A DNA stretch of 64,000 nt, from the NCBI GenBank assembly GCA_964490725.1, contig CAZBDU010000003.1, positions 1 to 64,000 of the forward strand, written 5' to 3'. The translations under genes and the position numbers were made by a program. The notes beneath the pieces were generated by a model. The model saw only the letters and a program-made list of their open reading frames with translations, was not told the DNA's origin and ran no database searches. Shown in pieces: positions 18,812-28,888 of this stretch. Source of the DNA: CAZBDU01 sp964490725 (GTDB lineage Bacteria; Spirochaetota; Spirochaetia; SZUA-6; DRHE01). Numbering within the stretch: the stretch's first letter is position 1; each line of letters begins with the position of its first letter.

Positions 18812-19690
18812 ATGGATACCAGGGAGCTCGTGGACAGGGTTACCAGCGAGGTGCTGACCAGGCTGAAGGAGAGTCCCCGACCGGGCGTTCTCGGGGCGCC
18901 CGCAGGACCGGTGGCGCCTGGCTCATCCGGCCGCGGTTTGGCCGCGCCGGTCCCGGCAGCCGGCGGGTCCCGGGCCGCGCGCGGTGGGGAGGGGCGGGCC
19001 GCCGGGGCGGCGCCGGTCACCCGCGCCGAGGTGGCGCGCTTCATCGATCACACTCTGCTCAAGCCGGAAGCCACCCGCGAGCAGGTGGACCGGCTGTGCG
19101 CCGAAGCGGCGGAGCACGGCTTCTATTCGGTATGCGTGAACGCCACCTGGGTGGCCCACTGCGCGCGCAGGCTTCGCGGCACGCCGGTGAAGGTGTGCTG
19201 CGTCGTGGGCTTCCCGCTGGGCGCCATGGACAGCCGCTCCAAGGCGTTCGAGGCGCGAGGCGCCATCGAGAACGGAGCCGCGGAGATCGACATGGTGATC
19301 AACGTGGGGGCGTTGAAGAGCGGAGATCTGCGCGCGGTGGAGGAGGACATCCGCGCCGTGCGCCGGGCCTGCCGGCAGAACACGGTGCTGAAGGTCATCA
19401 TGGAAAACGCCCTGCTCACCGACGCGGAGAAGGTGCTGGGCTGCCAGATCGCCAAGAAGGCGGAGGCGGACTTCGTGAAGACCTCCACCGGCTTCTCCTC
19501 CTCCGGCGCCACCCCGCAGGACGTGGCGCTCATGCGGCGCACCGTGGGACCGGAGATGGGGGTGAAGGCCGCCGGCGGGGTGCGCAGCTACGAGGACGCC
19601 CTGGCCATGATCGCGGCCGGGGCCACGCGCATAGGGGCCAGCTCCAGCGTGGCCATCGTGACCGGTGGGGAGAGCCGGTCCAACTACTGA
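18812..19690 (+). CDS. deoC: Deoxyribose-5-phosphate aldolase with N-terminal encapsulation peptide
   Basis: Cleaves 2-deoxyribose-5-phosphate to acetaldehyde and glyceraldehyde-3-phosphate through a Schiff base. The TIM-barrel core begins near residue 69 (AEVARFIDHTLLKPEATREQ) and has the Schiff-base Lys223 (DFVKTSTGF), Lys252 (GVKAAGGVRS) and Asp160 (EIDMVINVG). Residues 1-20 (MDTRELVDRVTSEVLTRLKE) make an amphipathic helix joined by a 45-residue Pro/Gly/Ala linker; stand-alone DeoC lacks this, so it is almost certainly a targeting extension. The total is 292 residues against about 220-250 for ordinary DeoC. Its acetaldehyde would feed the aldehyde dehydrogenase. Confidence 0.95.
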   Translation: MDTRELVDRVTSEVLTRLKESPRPGVLGAPAGPVAPGSSGRGLAAPVPAAGGSRAARGGEGRAAGAAPVTRAEVARFIDHTLLKPEATREQVDRLCAEAAEHGFYSVCVNATWVAHCARRLRGTPVKVCCVVGFPLGAMDSRSKAFEARGAIENGAAEIDMVINVGALKSGDLRAVEEDIRAVRRACRQNTVLKVIMENALLTDAEKVLGCQIAKKAEADFVKTSTGFSSSGATPQDVALMRRTVGPEMGVKAAGGVRSYEDALAMIAAGATRIGASSSVAIVTGGESRSNY

Positions 19691-19697
19691 GGCGCCC

Positions 19698-20426
19698 ATG
19701 AGCGAGCAGCGGATACGGGAGGAGATCGTAGAGGCCGGCAGGCGGCTGGCAGAGCGTTTCTTCGTGGCGGCCAACGACGGCAACATCAGCGCCCGCCTGT
19801 CCGAGGGGGAGCTGCTGATCACTCCCACCGGCGTCAACAAGGGAGAGCTCACCCCGGAGATGCTCCTGAAGGTGGACGGGCAGGGGAGGGTGCTTGCCGG
19901 CAGCCTCAAGCCCAGCTCGGAGATGAAGATGCACCTGGCGGTGTACCGGGGGCGGTCCGACGTGGGGGCCATCGTGCATGCCCATCCGCCGGCGGCCACC
20001 GGCTTCGCCTCCTGCGGAATCCGGCTGGATCGGGACGTGGTGCTTCCGGAGGTGATCTTCGGCCTGGGCGCCATCGGGTTCGCCGAGTACGGCACTCCCA
20101 CCACCGAGGAGGTGCCCCGCGCCGTGGAGCGGGAGATCCAGCAGTCCGAGGCCGTGCTGCTGGCCAACCACGGCTCGCTCACCGTGGGGGGCACGGTGAT
20201 GGAGGCCTACTATCGCACGGAAGTGCTGGAGATGTACGCCCGGGTGCGGCTGGTCACGAAGCTTCTGGGGGGCCCGCGGATGCTGGAGGGGGCCCAGGTG
20301 GAGGAGCTGTACCGCGTGCGGGAGCGCCAGGGGTGGGGGCGTTCCTCCCAGGTGGACCCGGAGACGATCAACGTCATCACCCAGGTCGTGCTGGAGGTGC
20401 TGGAGGCCCAGAAGGTGGGGCGCTAG
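19698..20426 (+). CDS. Class II (FucA/AraD-type) aldolase, possibly BMC-targeted at its C-terminus
   Basis: A zinc-dependent aldolase/epimerase-family protein of 242 residues. Zinc ligands are visible as His94 and His96 (VHAHPPAATGF) and His158 (ANHGSLTVGG), with the acid/base Glu75 in SSEMKMHLAVYRG. Family enzymes split ketose-1-phosphates such as fuculose-1-phosphate to DHAP and an aldehyde. Beyond the domain, the tail VDPETINVITQVVLEVLEAQ is an amphipathic helix suited to be a C-terminal encapsulation peptide. It is the last gene of the operon, 7 bases after deoC. Its partner kinase and ketol-isomerase are not in the locus. Confidence 0.9.
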   Translation: MSEQRIREEIVEAGRRLAERFFVAANDGNISARLSEGELLITPTGVNKGELTPEMLLKVDGQGRVLAGSLKPSSEMKMHLAVYRGRSDVGAIVHAHPPAATGFASCGIRLDRDVVLPEVIFGLGAIGFAEYGTPTTEEVPRAVEREIQQSEAVLLANHGSLTVGGTVMEAYYRTEVLEMYARVRLVTKLLGGPRMLEGAQVEELYRVRERQGWGRSSQVDPETINVITQVVLEVLEAQKVGR

Positions 20427-20546
20427 CCGGCTCGCCCCCCGGTCCTGCGGCTCGCCCCCGAGGCGCCGCTCCTCCGCCCGGTCCCGGCGCGCCTCACCGT
20501 CCAAGTTGACTATAATTGTCAGGTTAATTACGCTTGCGGGGGCGGC

Positions 20547-21848
20547 TCAGGCCGGCCCGGAGCGCAGCTCCCCGCGGTGCCGCTTCACCTTGGCGAACGC
20601 CTCCGCGATGCTCTCCATGTCCTCCCGGGTCCCCAGGAAGAGGCGGTGCTCCAGCCAGATGGCCTCCTCGCGGCAGGCCCGCTCCGTGTTGGGGCAGCGT
20701 TCGGCAAACGCGCCGTAGTCCGGCTTTCGCCCATATTGGCTGCAGGTGAAGGGACAGCCTCCGGGGTAGAACCGTGCCTCCAGAAACATGGGATTGGCGT
20801 AGACCGGATGGGTGTACCCTGCGGAAGCGGGTACGCCCTCGGCGGCCAGCGCCTCGAGCAGCCGCGCCCGCGGCAGACCGTCGAAGGCCTGCGGACGGTA
20901 GCGTACCATGTAGATGTGGACGGAGGTGTGACGCCCCCTGGGGTCCAGGGACACCGGCTCCAGGCCGTCGAGCTCCCGCAGCAGCTCCGTGAGGTAGGCC
21001 GCGTTCTCGCGGCGGAGCCGGTTCTGCTCCGGCAGGCGGCGGAGCTGCACGCGCAGCAGAGCCCCCTGCATCTCCATCATGCGGGCGTTCCACCCCAGCT
21101 CGTGGAACTCGTACCAGGGCCGCCCGTAGCGGCGCCCGGACCAGGTGAGCGACTCCACCCGTCCGGCCAGTGAGGCATCCTCCGTGGTGACCAGGCCGCC
21201 CTCCCCGGCGGTCATGTTCTTGGAGTTCTGGAAGGAGAAGGTGCCGCCGTGGCCGATGGCCCCGGCCCCGCGGTCCCGCCAGCGCGCCCCGTGGGCGTGG
21301 GCGGCGTCCTCGATGAGCTTCAGCTCCCGCCGGCGGCAGATCTCCTCCAGGCGATCCATGTCCGCAGGTTGCCCGGCGAAGTGGCAAGGGATCACCGCCG
21401 CGGTGCGGCCGGTGAGGGCCTCCTCCACCCTGGCCGGATCGATGTTGTAGGTGTCCGCATCGATGTCCACGAAGACCGGCACGGCGTTCGACTGGAGAAC
21501 GCAGGTCACCCCCGCCACGTAGGTGTACGCCGGGACGATCACCTCCATGCCGGGACCGACGTCCAAAGCGCGCACCAGGACGTCCAGCGCCGTGGTGCCG
21601 TTGCAGCAGGCGATCCCGTAGCGGGCGCCCTGCATGCGGGCGAACTCCTCCTGGAAGAGGGCCACCTGGGAGCGCGGCTCCCCGGCCTTCTGGTTCCCGT
21701 CCAGGGAATCGCCGAAGCTGTGGCGCCACCAGCGCCCGGAGCGGATCACTTCCAGCGCGGCCTGCTCCTCCGCTTCGTCGAAGACGGGCCAGCGGGAAAA
21801 ATCCTTCCGCCGTACGGGGCTCCCTCCCAGAAGCGCCAGCTCTGCCAT
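20547..21848 (-). CDS. DegT/DnrJ/EryC1/StrS-family PLP aminotransferase
   Basis: A fold-type I sugar or cyclitol aminotransferase of 433 residues. Visible are the PLP site (CCNGTTALDVLVRALDVG), AYTYVAGV, the Asp contact in KLIEDAAHAHGARW and the Schiff-base lysine in FSFQNSKNMTAGEGG. Such enzymes transfer an amino group from Glu or Gln to a keto-sugar for surface polysaccharide or aminocyclitol synthesis; the FSFQNSKN form recalls scyllo-inosose aminotransferases. ATG at 21848 has a GGGAGG site. A double-GNAT gene lies 85 bases upstream on the same strand. It converges on the BMC operon end. Confidence 0.88.
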   Translation of the reverse strand: MAELALLGGSPVRRKDFSRWPVFDEAEEQAALEVIRSGRWWRHSFGDSLDGNQKAGEPRSQVALFQEEFARMQGARYGIACCNGTTALDVLVRALDVGPGMEVIVPAYTYVAGVTCVLQSNAVPVFVDIDADTYNIDPARVEEALTGRTAAVIPCHFAGQPADMDRLEEICRRRELKLIEDAAHAHGARWRDRGAGAIGHGGTFSFQNSKNMTAGEGGLVTTEDASLAGRVESLTWSGRRYGRPWYEFHELGWNARMMEMQGALLRVQLRRLPEQNRLRRENAAYLTELLRELDGLEPVSLDPRGRHTSVHIYMVRYRPQAFDGLPRARLLEALAAEGVPASAGYTHPVYANPMFLEARFYPGGCPFTCSQYGRKPDYGAFAERCPNTERACREEAIWLEHRLFLGTREDMESIAEAFAKVKRHRGELRSGPA

Positions 21849-21933
21849 GTTGCCTCCCTTCTGCCGCAGGCGGCTCCCCGCCCGCCGTCGCGCCCGGGCC
21901 TTCCCGGTCCGCCGCCGGGGCCGATCCTCCGCG

Positions 21934-22959
21934 CTACGGGGGCTTCTCCAGCGTGCGCCAGCGGGCCGCCACGGCAAATCCGCGGTCCCGATACATGTGG
22001 AATGCCAGGGCGTTGTTCTCGGTGTTGGTGTGGAGCTCCACCTCGCGGAAGCCCCGTGCGGAGGCGAGCCACAGGAACCTGTCCAGCAGGTAGCTGCCCA
22101 GCCGGTGCCCCCGGTTCTCGGGAGCCACCCGGAAGTCCCACAGGGCGACCCTGCCGGGCTGCCGCATAGGGTACCACTCCAGGTGCGAGGTGATGCTGTC
22201 GCCCCGCACCAAAGCCAGCGCCTCCCGGCGGTAGGGGCCAAACCGCCGGTAGTGGTAGCCCGGCGGTTCGCCCGGAGGGTACCAGGCCACCTGTCCCCTC
22301 CAGGGCTCACGCTCCGAGACGCCCACCTCTCTCAGTCCCAGCGAGGCGAGGGGCGGGGGCTGCGGAGCCCGGCGGTCCCCCAGATCGGCGGTCATGGTGA
22401 CCTCCGTGCCCGGCAGGTGCGCGGGCTCGTAGCCGCGGGCGGTGAGGAACGCCAGCAGGCGGCTGTCCTCCGCGGCGATCCCCATCATCTCGGAGTCCCC
22501 CCAGAAGGGCTGGTGGGGCCCCTCCAGGGTGTGATACAGAGGGACGTAGTAGTCGCCGGCGTAGATGACCCCCGCATCCCTCAAGAGCTCCCGCAGGTAG
22601 CTCTCCGCCCGATCCATGAGCGCACTGCCCACGCCGCGCCGTCTGGCCTGCGGCGAGACGGCGAGCACCGCAATGGAGCCGTTGCTCCCGCAGCGTTCCC
22701 GGGTGTAGATGAAGTGGTTTGCCGGATCCGGACGGATGGCATGAACGAAGCCCAGGACCTCCCGGCCCTCCACCGCCAGGAAGAAACCGGCGGGATGGAA
22801 GGCGGCCTGCCTGATGATGCGCCGGCGGAACGTTCGCGGGTCCACCGGGGTGAAGTTCCGCCGGCCCGGGAAGACCCGGTTCCACAGCTCCGTGACGCGA
22901 GGCAGGTGACGGGGCGCCAGGGTTACGATGCCGAAGTCGTTGCTCACCGCCGCGCGCAT
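21934..22959 (-). CDS. Protein with two GNAT acetyltransferase domains
   Basis: The 341-residue protein has an N-terminal GNAT domain (acetyl-CoA loop in VSPQARRRGVGSALMDRAES, about residues 92-112) and a C-terminal GNAT domain (VAPENRGHRLGSYLLDRFLW, then TNTENNALAFHMYRDRGF). It would acetylate an amine, substrate unknown. Position just upstream of the DegT aminotransferase allows the guess that it modifies the same amino sugar, but GNATs are too diverse to say more. Confidence 0.8.
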   Translation of the reverse strand: MRAAVSNDFGIVTLAPRHLPRVTELWNRVFPGRRNFTPVDPRTFRRRIIRQAAFHPAGFFLAVEGREVLGFVHAIRPDPANHFIYTRERCGSNGSIAVLAVSPQARRRGVGSALMDRAESYLRELLRDAGVIYAGDYYVPLYHTLEGPHQPFWGDSEMMGIAAEDSRLLAFLTARGYEPAHLPGTEVTMTADLGDRRAPQPPPLASLGLREVGVSEREPWRGQVAWYPPGEPPGYHYRRFGPYRREALALVRGDSITSHLEWYPMRQPGRVALWDFRVAPENRGHRLGSYLLDRFLWLASARGFREVELHTNTENNALAFHMYRDRGFAVAARWRTLEKPP

Positions 22960-23004
22960 GGTAGCACAAAGCGCCGGGCGGGCAAAGACCCCGCACGCGC
23001 CCCC

Positions 23005-24912
23005 TCAGGCGCTCACCGCCGTCTTTTCCGCCGCACCCTCCAGGATCGTCTCGAACTCCGCCTTCTCCAGCACTTCGGATTCCAGCAGCTTTGCCGCCAC
23101 CGTGCGCAGGAGGTGCTCCTTCCTGCGCAGCAGCTCCAGGACCTTCTCGTAGCGCCTGTTGATGAGGCGGGCGGTCTCCTCGTCCACGTACTGCTGCGTG
23201 GCCTCGGAGTACTCCCGCGCCATGGCCGCATGCCCGTCGCCCAGAAACATGCTCTGCCTGTGCGCGGGGAGGTGGACGTTGCGGAACTTGTCGCTCATGC
23301 CGTAGTCCACAATCATCCGGCGGGCGATCTCCGCCGCCTTCTCCAGATCGTTGGCCGCACCCGTGGAGATCTCTCCGAAGACGATCTGCTCCGCGGCACG
23401 CCCGCCCAGAAGCACGTCGATCCTGCCGGTGAGCTCCCCCTCGGTCATCAGGAAACGGTCCTCCGTGGGCAGCTGCATGGTGTAGCCCAACGCCCCGAGA
23501 CCGCGAGGAACGATGGAGATCTTCTCCACCGGGTCGGCTCCGGGAGTGAAGTGCGCCGCCAGGGCGTGACCGGTCTCGTGGTGGGCCACGATGGTGCGCT
23601 CGCGAGGGTTGATGAGGCGGCTCTTCTTTTCCAGCCCCGCCACCAGCTTCTCGAAGGCGGCGTCGAAGTCCTGCTGGATCACCTCGTGCCGGCCGGCGCG
23701 TACGGCCAGCAGCGCCGCCTCGTTCACCAGGTTGGCCAGGTCGGCGCCTACGAACCCGGCGGTGCGCCGCGCCACCGTGCGGAGATTCACCCCGGCGGAG
23801 AGCTTTACCCCCCTGGCATGGAGCTTCAGGATGGCCTCGCGGCCGTCCAGGTCCGGTTTGTCCACCAGGACCTGCCGGTCGAAGCGTCCGGGGCGCAGCA
23901 GCGCCTGGTCCAGCACCTCCGGACGGTTGGTGGCTCCCAGCAGGATTACCCCTTTGCGGGAGTCGAAGCCGTCCATCTCCACCAGCAGCTGGTTCAGAGT
24001 CTGCTCGCGCTCGTCGTTGGTGGAGATGCTCTGGGCGCGGCTCTTGCCGATGGCGTCCAGCTCGTCCACGAAGATGATGCAGGGAGCCTTGGCCCTGGCC
24101 TGCTGGAAGAGGTCCCGCACCCGGGCCGCCCCCACGCCCACGAACATCTCTACGAACTCCGAACCGCTGATGCGGAAGAAGGTGACCCCCGCCTCGCCGG
24201 CCACGGCGCGGGCCAGGAGGGTCTTGCCGGTGCCCGGCGCCCCCACCAGGAGCACGCCCTTGGGGATTCTGCCGCCGATGGAGGTGTAGCGGCCGGGGTG
24301 CTTGAGGAAGTCCACCACCTCCTCCAGCTCTTCCTTGGCCTCATCCGCCCCGGCCACGTCACCGAAGCGCACGCCGGTGTCCCCCTCGGCCTGGATGCGG
24401 CTCTTGTTCTGCCCGAAGGTCATCACGTCCTTGCCGAAGGCGCCCATGCGACGGAACAGCAGCCGCCAGACCAGAAACATCAGCCCGAAGGGCACGATCC
24501 AGGTGAGCAGAATGTTGAGCAGGGGGTGATTCTTGGGCAGCACCTCGTAGTACTGCACTCCCTTGGAGTCCAGGAGCGGAACGAAGCTGGGATCGTTCAC
24601 CGGCGTGGTCCTGTACACCGTGAAACCGGCGGGCGGCTTGGCGCTGCTTTTCTGAAGCTTCGCCAGCTGCTGCTTGGTGACGGTCCAGCCCAGGTAGTGC
24701 GCAGGACTCATCTGGACCAGCTTGATCTGGCCGTTTTCGATCTTCTGCTTGAAGGCGCTGTAGTCGACGTCGGTGTACTGCGGCCCGGGCAGCAGTAGAA
24801 AGTTCAGAAGCGTGATCAGAACCATCGCGCCGATGGCGAACCACAGTGTGTAGCGCCACTGTCCGCTTCCCAGGGGCCCCGCCGGGGGGCGATTGCCGCT
24901 TTGCTCTGCCAT
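23005..24912 (-). CDS. ftsH: ATP-dependent zinc metalloprotease FtsH
   Basis: A membrane-anchored AAA+ protease that degrades misassembled membrane proteins and regulators. The 635 residues contain two N-terminal membrane segments around a periplasmic domain (about 25-45 and 130-150), Walker A GAPGTGKT near residue 224, Walker B IIFVDELDAIG, the second-region-of-homology RPGRFDRQV, the zinc site HETGH near 444 (Thr in place of the usual Ala) and the third ligand region GAANDLEKAAEIARRM. The ATG at 24912 has an AGGGAG site; an upstream in-frame ATG would add an implausible 47-residue leader. Divergent from prsW. Confidence 0.97.
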   Translation of the reverse strand: MAEQSGNRPPAGPLGSGQWRYTLWFAIGAMVLITLLNFLLLPGPQYTDVDYSAFKQKIENGQIKLVQMSPAHYLGWTVTKQQLAKLQKSSAKPPAGFTVYRTTPVNDPSFVPLLDSKGVQYYEVLPKNHPLLNILLTWIVPFGLMFLVWRLLFRRMGAFGKDVMTFGQNKSRIQAEGDTGVRFGDVAGADEAKEELEEVVDFLKHPGRYTSIGGRIPKGVLLVGAPGTGKTLLARAVAGEAGVTFFRISGSEFVEMFVGVGAARVRDLFQQARAKAPCIIFVDELDAIGKSRAQSISTNDEREQTLNQLLVEMDGFDSRKGVILLGATNRPEVLDQALLRPGRFDRQVLVDKPDLDGREAILKLHARGVKLSAGVNLRTVARRTAGFVGADLANLVNEAALLAVRAGRHEVIQQDFDAAFEKLVAGLEKKSRLINPRERTIVAHHETGHALAAHFTPGADPVEKISIVPRGLGALGYTMQLPTEDRFLMTEGELTGRIDVLLGGRAAEQIVFGEISTGAANDLEKAAEIARRMIVDYGMSDKFRNVHLPAHRQSMFLGDGHAAMAREYSEATQQYVDEETARLINRRYEKVLELLRRKEHLLRTVAAKLLESEVLEKAEFETILEGAAEKTAVSA

Positions 24913-25073
24913 GGCTCCCTCCTCGGCGGCCCTCGCCGCCTGTTCAGAAGGTAGAAAGCCGGGCTTTCCGCAGCCTGTCGCCAGCATTACACTTTTGAAA
25001 GGTCGCGCTTGCATCCCCGGGGCGCACAAATTAGCATTTGGGTATAGCCGCACAAGCTTAGGGGAGGTCCATC

Positions 25074-25904
25074 GTGAGCGATACGCGTCTGTCTCAGCCC
25101 ACGGCGAAAGCCGAGCGCCGCCACTACTGGTGGCGGGTGCTCCTGGCCGCCTTCGGTATGTATGTGGCCGGAATCGGCATCCTGATCGTCACCGGCAATC
25201 CCATTGTCTTCCCAACAGTGACCATGCTGGGAAGCTTCATGGTTCCGGTGACCTACGTGGTCTTCTTCTACGAGCGGCGGGAGCTGAGCAGCGTGAAGAT
25301 GCCCTCCACCTCCCTGGCGTTCGTCTATGGCGGTGTGCTGGGTACGCTGGCGGCCGCGCTGCTGGAGCCCTTGTTCATCCGCCGGCTGGACTTCCAGACG
25401 GCCTTCGTGGTGGGGCTGATCGAGGAGCTGGTCAAGATCGGCGGGGTGCTGCTGATCGCCTGGCGACGGAAGCACGACTCGGAGATCGACGGCATCGTCC
25501 TGGGAGCGGCGGCGGGCATGGGCTTCGCCGCCTTCGAGAGCGTCGGCTATGCCTATACGGCCTTTCTGCGCAGCGGCGGCAGCCTCTCGGCGGCGGTAGG
25601 GGTGACCATGCTGCGGGGCATCCTCTCTCCGGTGGGTCACGGCACCTGGACCGCCATCTTCGCCGCCGTGCTGTTTCGCGAGAGCAGGGCCAGGAGGTTC
25701 CGCATCACCCTGCCCGTGCTTGGGGCCTACCTGACGGTGGTGATCCTGCACGGCCTGTGGGACGGGCTTCCGGGGGTGGTGTCCCGGCTGGTGAGCAACG
25801 GGATCGACGTGCTGATCGCGCAGGCGTTGGTGGGCGCGGCGGGTGTGGCGATTCTCTGGCTGCGGTGGCGTGAGGCCCGCCGGAGGGCCGAGGGGGAGAC
25901 CTGA
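25074..25904 (+). CDS. PrsW-family intramembrane metalloprotease
   Basis: A polytopic membrane protein of 276 residues with the family's three active-site blocks: EELVKIGGVLLIAW (E-E-x-x-K), FAAFESVGYAYTAF, and the zinc-binding histidine helices VGHGTWTAIFAAVLF and ILHGLWDG. PrsW in Bacillus cleaves an anti-sigma factor; other members have unknown targets. GTG at 25074 with GGGGAGGT upstream is chosen. The gene is divergent from ftsH, so two membrane proteases share an intergenic region; no anti-sigma factor gene is adjacent. Confidence 0.88.
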   Translation: MSDTRLSQPTAKAERRHYWWRVLLAAFGMYVAGIGILIVTGNPIVFPTVTMLGSFMVPVTYVVFFYERRELSSVKMPSTSLAFVYGGVLGTLAAALLEPLFIRRLDFQTAFVVGLIEELVKIGGVLLIAWRRKHDSEIDGIVLGAAAGMGFAAFESVGYAYTAFLRSGGSLSAAVGVTMLRGILSPVGHGTWTAIFAAVLFRESRARRFRITLPVLGAYLTVVILHGLWDGLPGVVSRLVSNGIDVLIAQALVGAAGVAILWLRWREARRRAEGET

Positions 25905-25955
25905 GCAGGCCGCCTGCGGGAGCAGGCGGCTGCGCCGCGGTCTTCGATCCTGCCT

Positions 25956-26534
25956 CTACTCCCACTGCCGGCGGGGAAAGCGCACGATCATGTGGATCCT
26001 GGCGGGCCCCTCGGACAGGTTCTGGATGCTGTGCTCCACGTCGCAGTTGTAGATCACGAAGTCCCCGGCCTGCAGCGCGCTGGACTTCTCCCCGGCGGCT
26101 ACCCGCACCTTGCCCTCCAGCACGGTCAGATACTCTTCGGTGCCGGCCGCGTGGGGGCTGGAGCCCAGGCTGCATCCGGGATCGAAGCTCAGAAGGTAGA
26201 TCTCCAGGTCTTCGGCCATGGCCAGAGGGGAGAGCACCTGGATGTGCAGCCCTTCGGTGGAAGGCTCGAGGGTGGTCACCTCCTCGCTTCGAGTGACCAG
26301 GAACTTCCGCACGGGCGCGCCGGAGCCGCGCAAGAGGGCGTCCAGCTCCACCTCCAGGCCTCGAGCGATCTTCCACACCGTGGCCACCGTGGGGTTCACT
26401 TTCTGCGACTCGATCTGGCTGAGCATCGCCTTGGACACACCGCTGCGCTCGGCCAGAACCGCCAGGGTGAGCTGCTGCTGCTTGCGGATCCTTTGAATGT
26501 TGCGTCCCACCGAAGGGGGCTGGACGGGTTCCAT
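25956..26534 (-). CDS. XRE-cupin transcriptional regulator
   Basis: A 192-residue DNA-binding protein with an N-terminal XRE helix-turn-helix (IQRIRKQQQLTLAVLAERSG, SKAMLSQIESQKVNPTVATV) and a C-terminal cupin sensor (GTEEYLTVLEGKVRVAAGEK, GDFVIYNCDVEHSIQNLSEG). Such regulators bind a small-molecule ligand in the cupin barrel. It is divergent from the threonine dehydrogenase-ligase operon with overlapping promoters, so threonine, aminoketobutyrate or glycine is a reasonable inferred ligand. Confidence 0.92.
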   Translation of the reverse strand: MEPVQPPSVGRNIQRIRKQQQLTLAVLAERSGVSKAMLSQIESQKVNPTVATVWKIARGLEVELDALLRGSGAPVRKFLVTRSEEVTTLEPSTEGLHIQVLSPLAMAEDLEIYLLSFDPGCSLGSSPHAAGTEEYLTVLEGKVRVAAGEKSSALQAGDFVIYNCDVEHSIQNLSEGPARIHMIVRFPRRQWE

Positions 26535-26598
26535 AGGGGTTCCTCCCCGCTGCCTTGCCGGTTCGCGCTCCTGCGGCCGCGCCCGCTCCGCCGGAGCG

Positions 26599-26663
26599 TT
26601 GACAAATTCGACACGTATACTATACTTTCACCCAGTTTATTATAGTGAACCGCGAGCTGTCAA
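26599..26663. promoter_or_regulatory. Overlapping divergent promoters between the cupin regulator and tdh
   Basis: Plus strand: TTGACA (26599-26604), 16 bases, TATACT (26621-26626), an almost perfect promoter for the threonine operon. Minus strand: TTGACA (26663-26658) and TATAAT (26644-26639) face the regulator gene, but the 13-base spacer is too short for a normal promoter without help. The repeated TATACTATAC core invites regulator binding. Confidence 0.65.
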
Positions 26664-26706
26664 CAGCCGTGCGCCGGGCACGGCTGAAGGTCATGGAGAG
26701 GGCCGG

Positions 26707-27659
26707 GTGAAACGGATTCTGCTGACGGGGGCGCTCGGTCAGCTGGGCTCGGAGCTGGCCCCCTACCTGCGCGAGCGCTACGGAGCGGACAATGTGGTGG
26801 CCACGGACATCCGCGACGGGGGAAGCGGGCCGGCGGCCGGCGCCGGGCCCTTCCACACGCTGGATTGCCGCAGCGGGCGCAGGCTCGGGGAGATCGTGGC
26901 CTCGGAGCGGGTGGACACGATTTTCCATCTTGCTGCGCTGCTGTCGGCAACCGGGGAAGCCGACCCTCAGGCGGCCTGGGACGTCAACGTAGGCGGGCTG
27001 TATGCCGTCCTGGAGGTGGCCCGCACCCACGGCTGTGCGGTGTTCACCCCGAGCTCCATCGCCGCCTTCGGCCCCAACACGCCCAAGGACTTCACGCCGC
27101 AGGACACCATCCAGCGGCCCACCTCCATCTACGGGGTGACGAAGGTCGCCGGAGAGTTGCTTTGCGACTACTATCACCACAAGTACGGGGTGGACACCCG
27201 GGGCGTGCGGTACCCGGGGATCATCTCCCACGTCACGCAGCCCGGCGGCGGAACCACCGACTACGCCGTGGAGATCTACCACGCCGCGGTGCGGGAGGGC
27301 CGCTACGCCTGCTTTCTTTCGGGGGACACCTACCTGGACATGATCTACATGCCCGACGCCTTGAAGGCAGCGGTGGACCTGATGGAGGCCGACCCCCAGC
27401 GCCTGCGCCACCGGAACGCCTTCAACGTGACGGCCATGAGCTTCTGCCCGGAGGACATCGCCGCCTACATCCGCCGCTACATTCCGCACTTCGAGATCGC
27501 CTACCAGGTCGACCCGGTGCGTCAGGCGCTGGCCAACTCCTGGCCGAACAGCCTGGAAGACTACGCGGCCCGGGTGGAGTGGGGGTGGAGCCCGCAGTAC
27601 GACCTGGACGCCATGACCCGGGACATGCTCACGGTGCTGCGCAGGAGGAGGGAAGCGAC

Positions 27660-27663
<4 letters not shown>
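26707..27663 (+). CDS. tdh: NAD-dependent L-threonine 3-dehydrogenase (short-chain/epimerase type)
   Basis: Oxidises L-threonine to 2-amino-3-ketobutyrate. The 318-residue protein has the extended-SDR Rossmann motif (LLTGALGQLGSEL), the catalytic Tyr-Lys pair in SIYGVTKVAGELL and the threonine dehydrogenase-like GVRYPGIISHVTQPGGGTTD segment. GTG at 26707 is the only start close to the Rossmann strand and has GGAGAG upstream. Function is set firmly by the next gene, which overlaps by four bases and encodes the ligase that consumes the unstable product. Confidence 0.92.
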
Positions 27664-28853
<1,190 letters not shown>

Positions 28854-28888
28854 CCCAGGGCCGGGCTCAGGCGGCCCGTCCCTGACGC

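Noticed and set aside
20504..20522. TTGACTATAATTGTCA, a palindrome-like element containing TATAAT
   Set aside because: It lies between the convergent ends of the BMC operon and the DegT gene; no -35 at proper distance and no gene downstream on either strand that needs it.
24913..25073. Promoters between ftsH and prsW
   Set aside because: AT-rich patches occur (around 24987 and 25030-25047), but no hexamer pair with correct spacing stood out for either gene.
28854..28888. Terminator between kbl and the convergent membrane protein gene
   Set aside because: Only a short AGCCC/GGGCT pairing without a T run.
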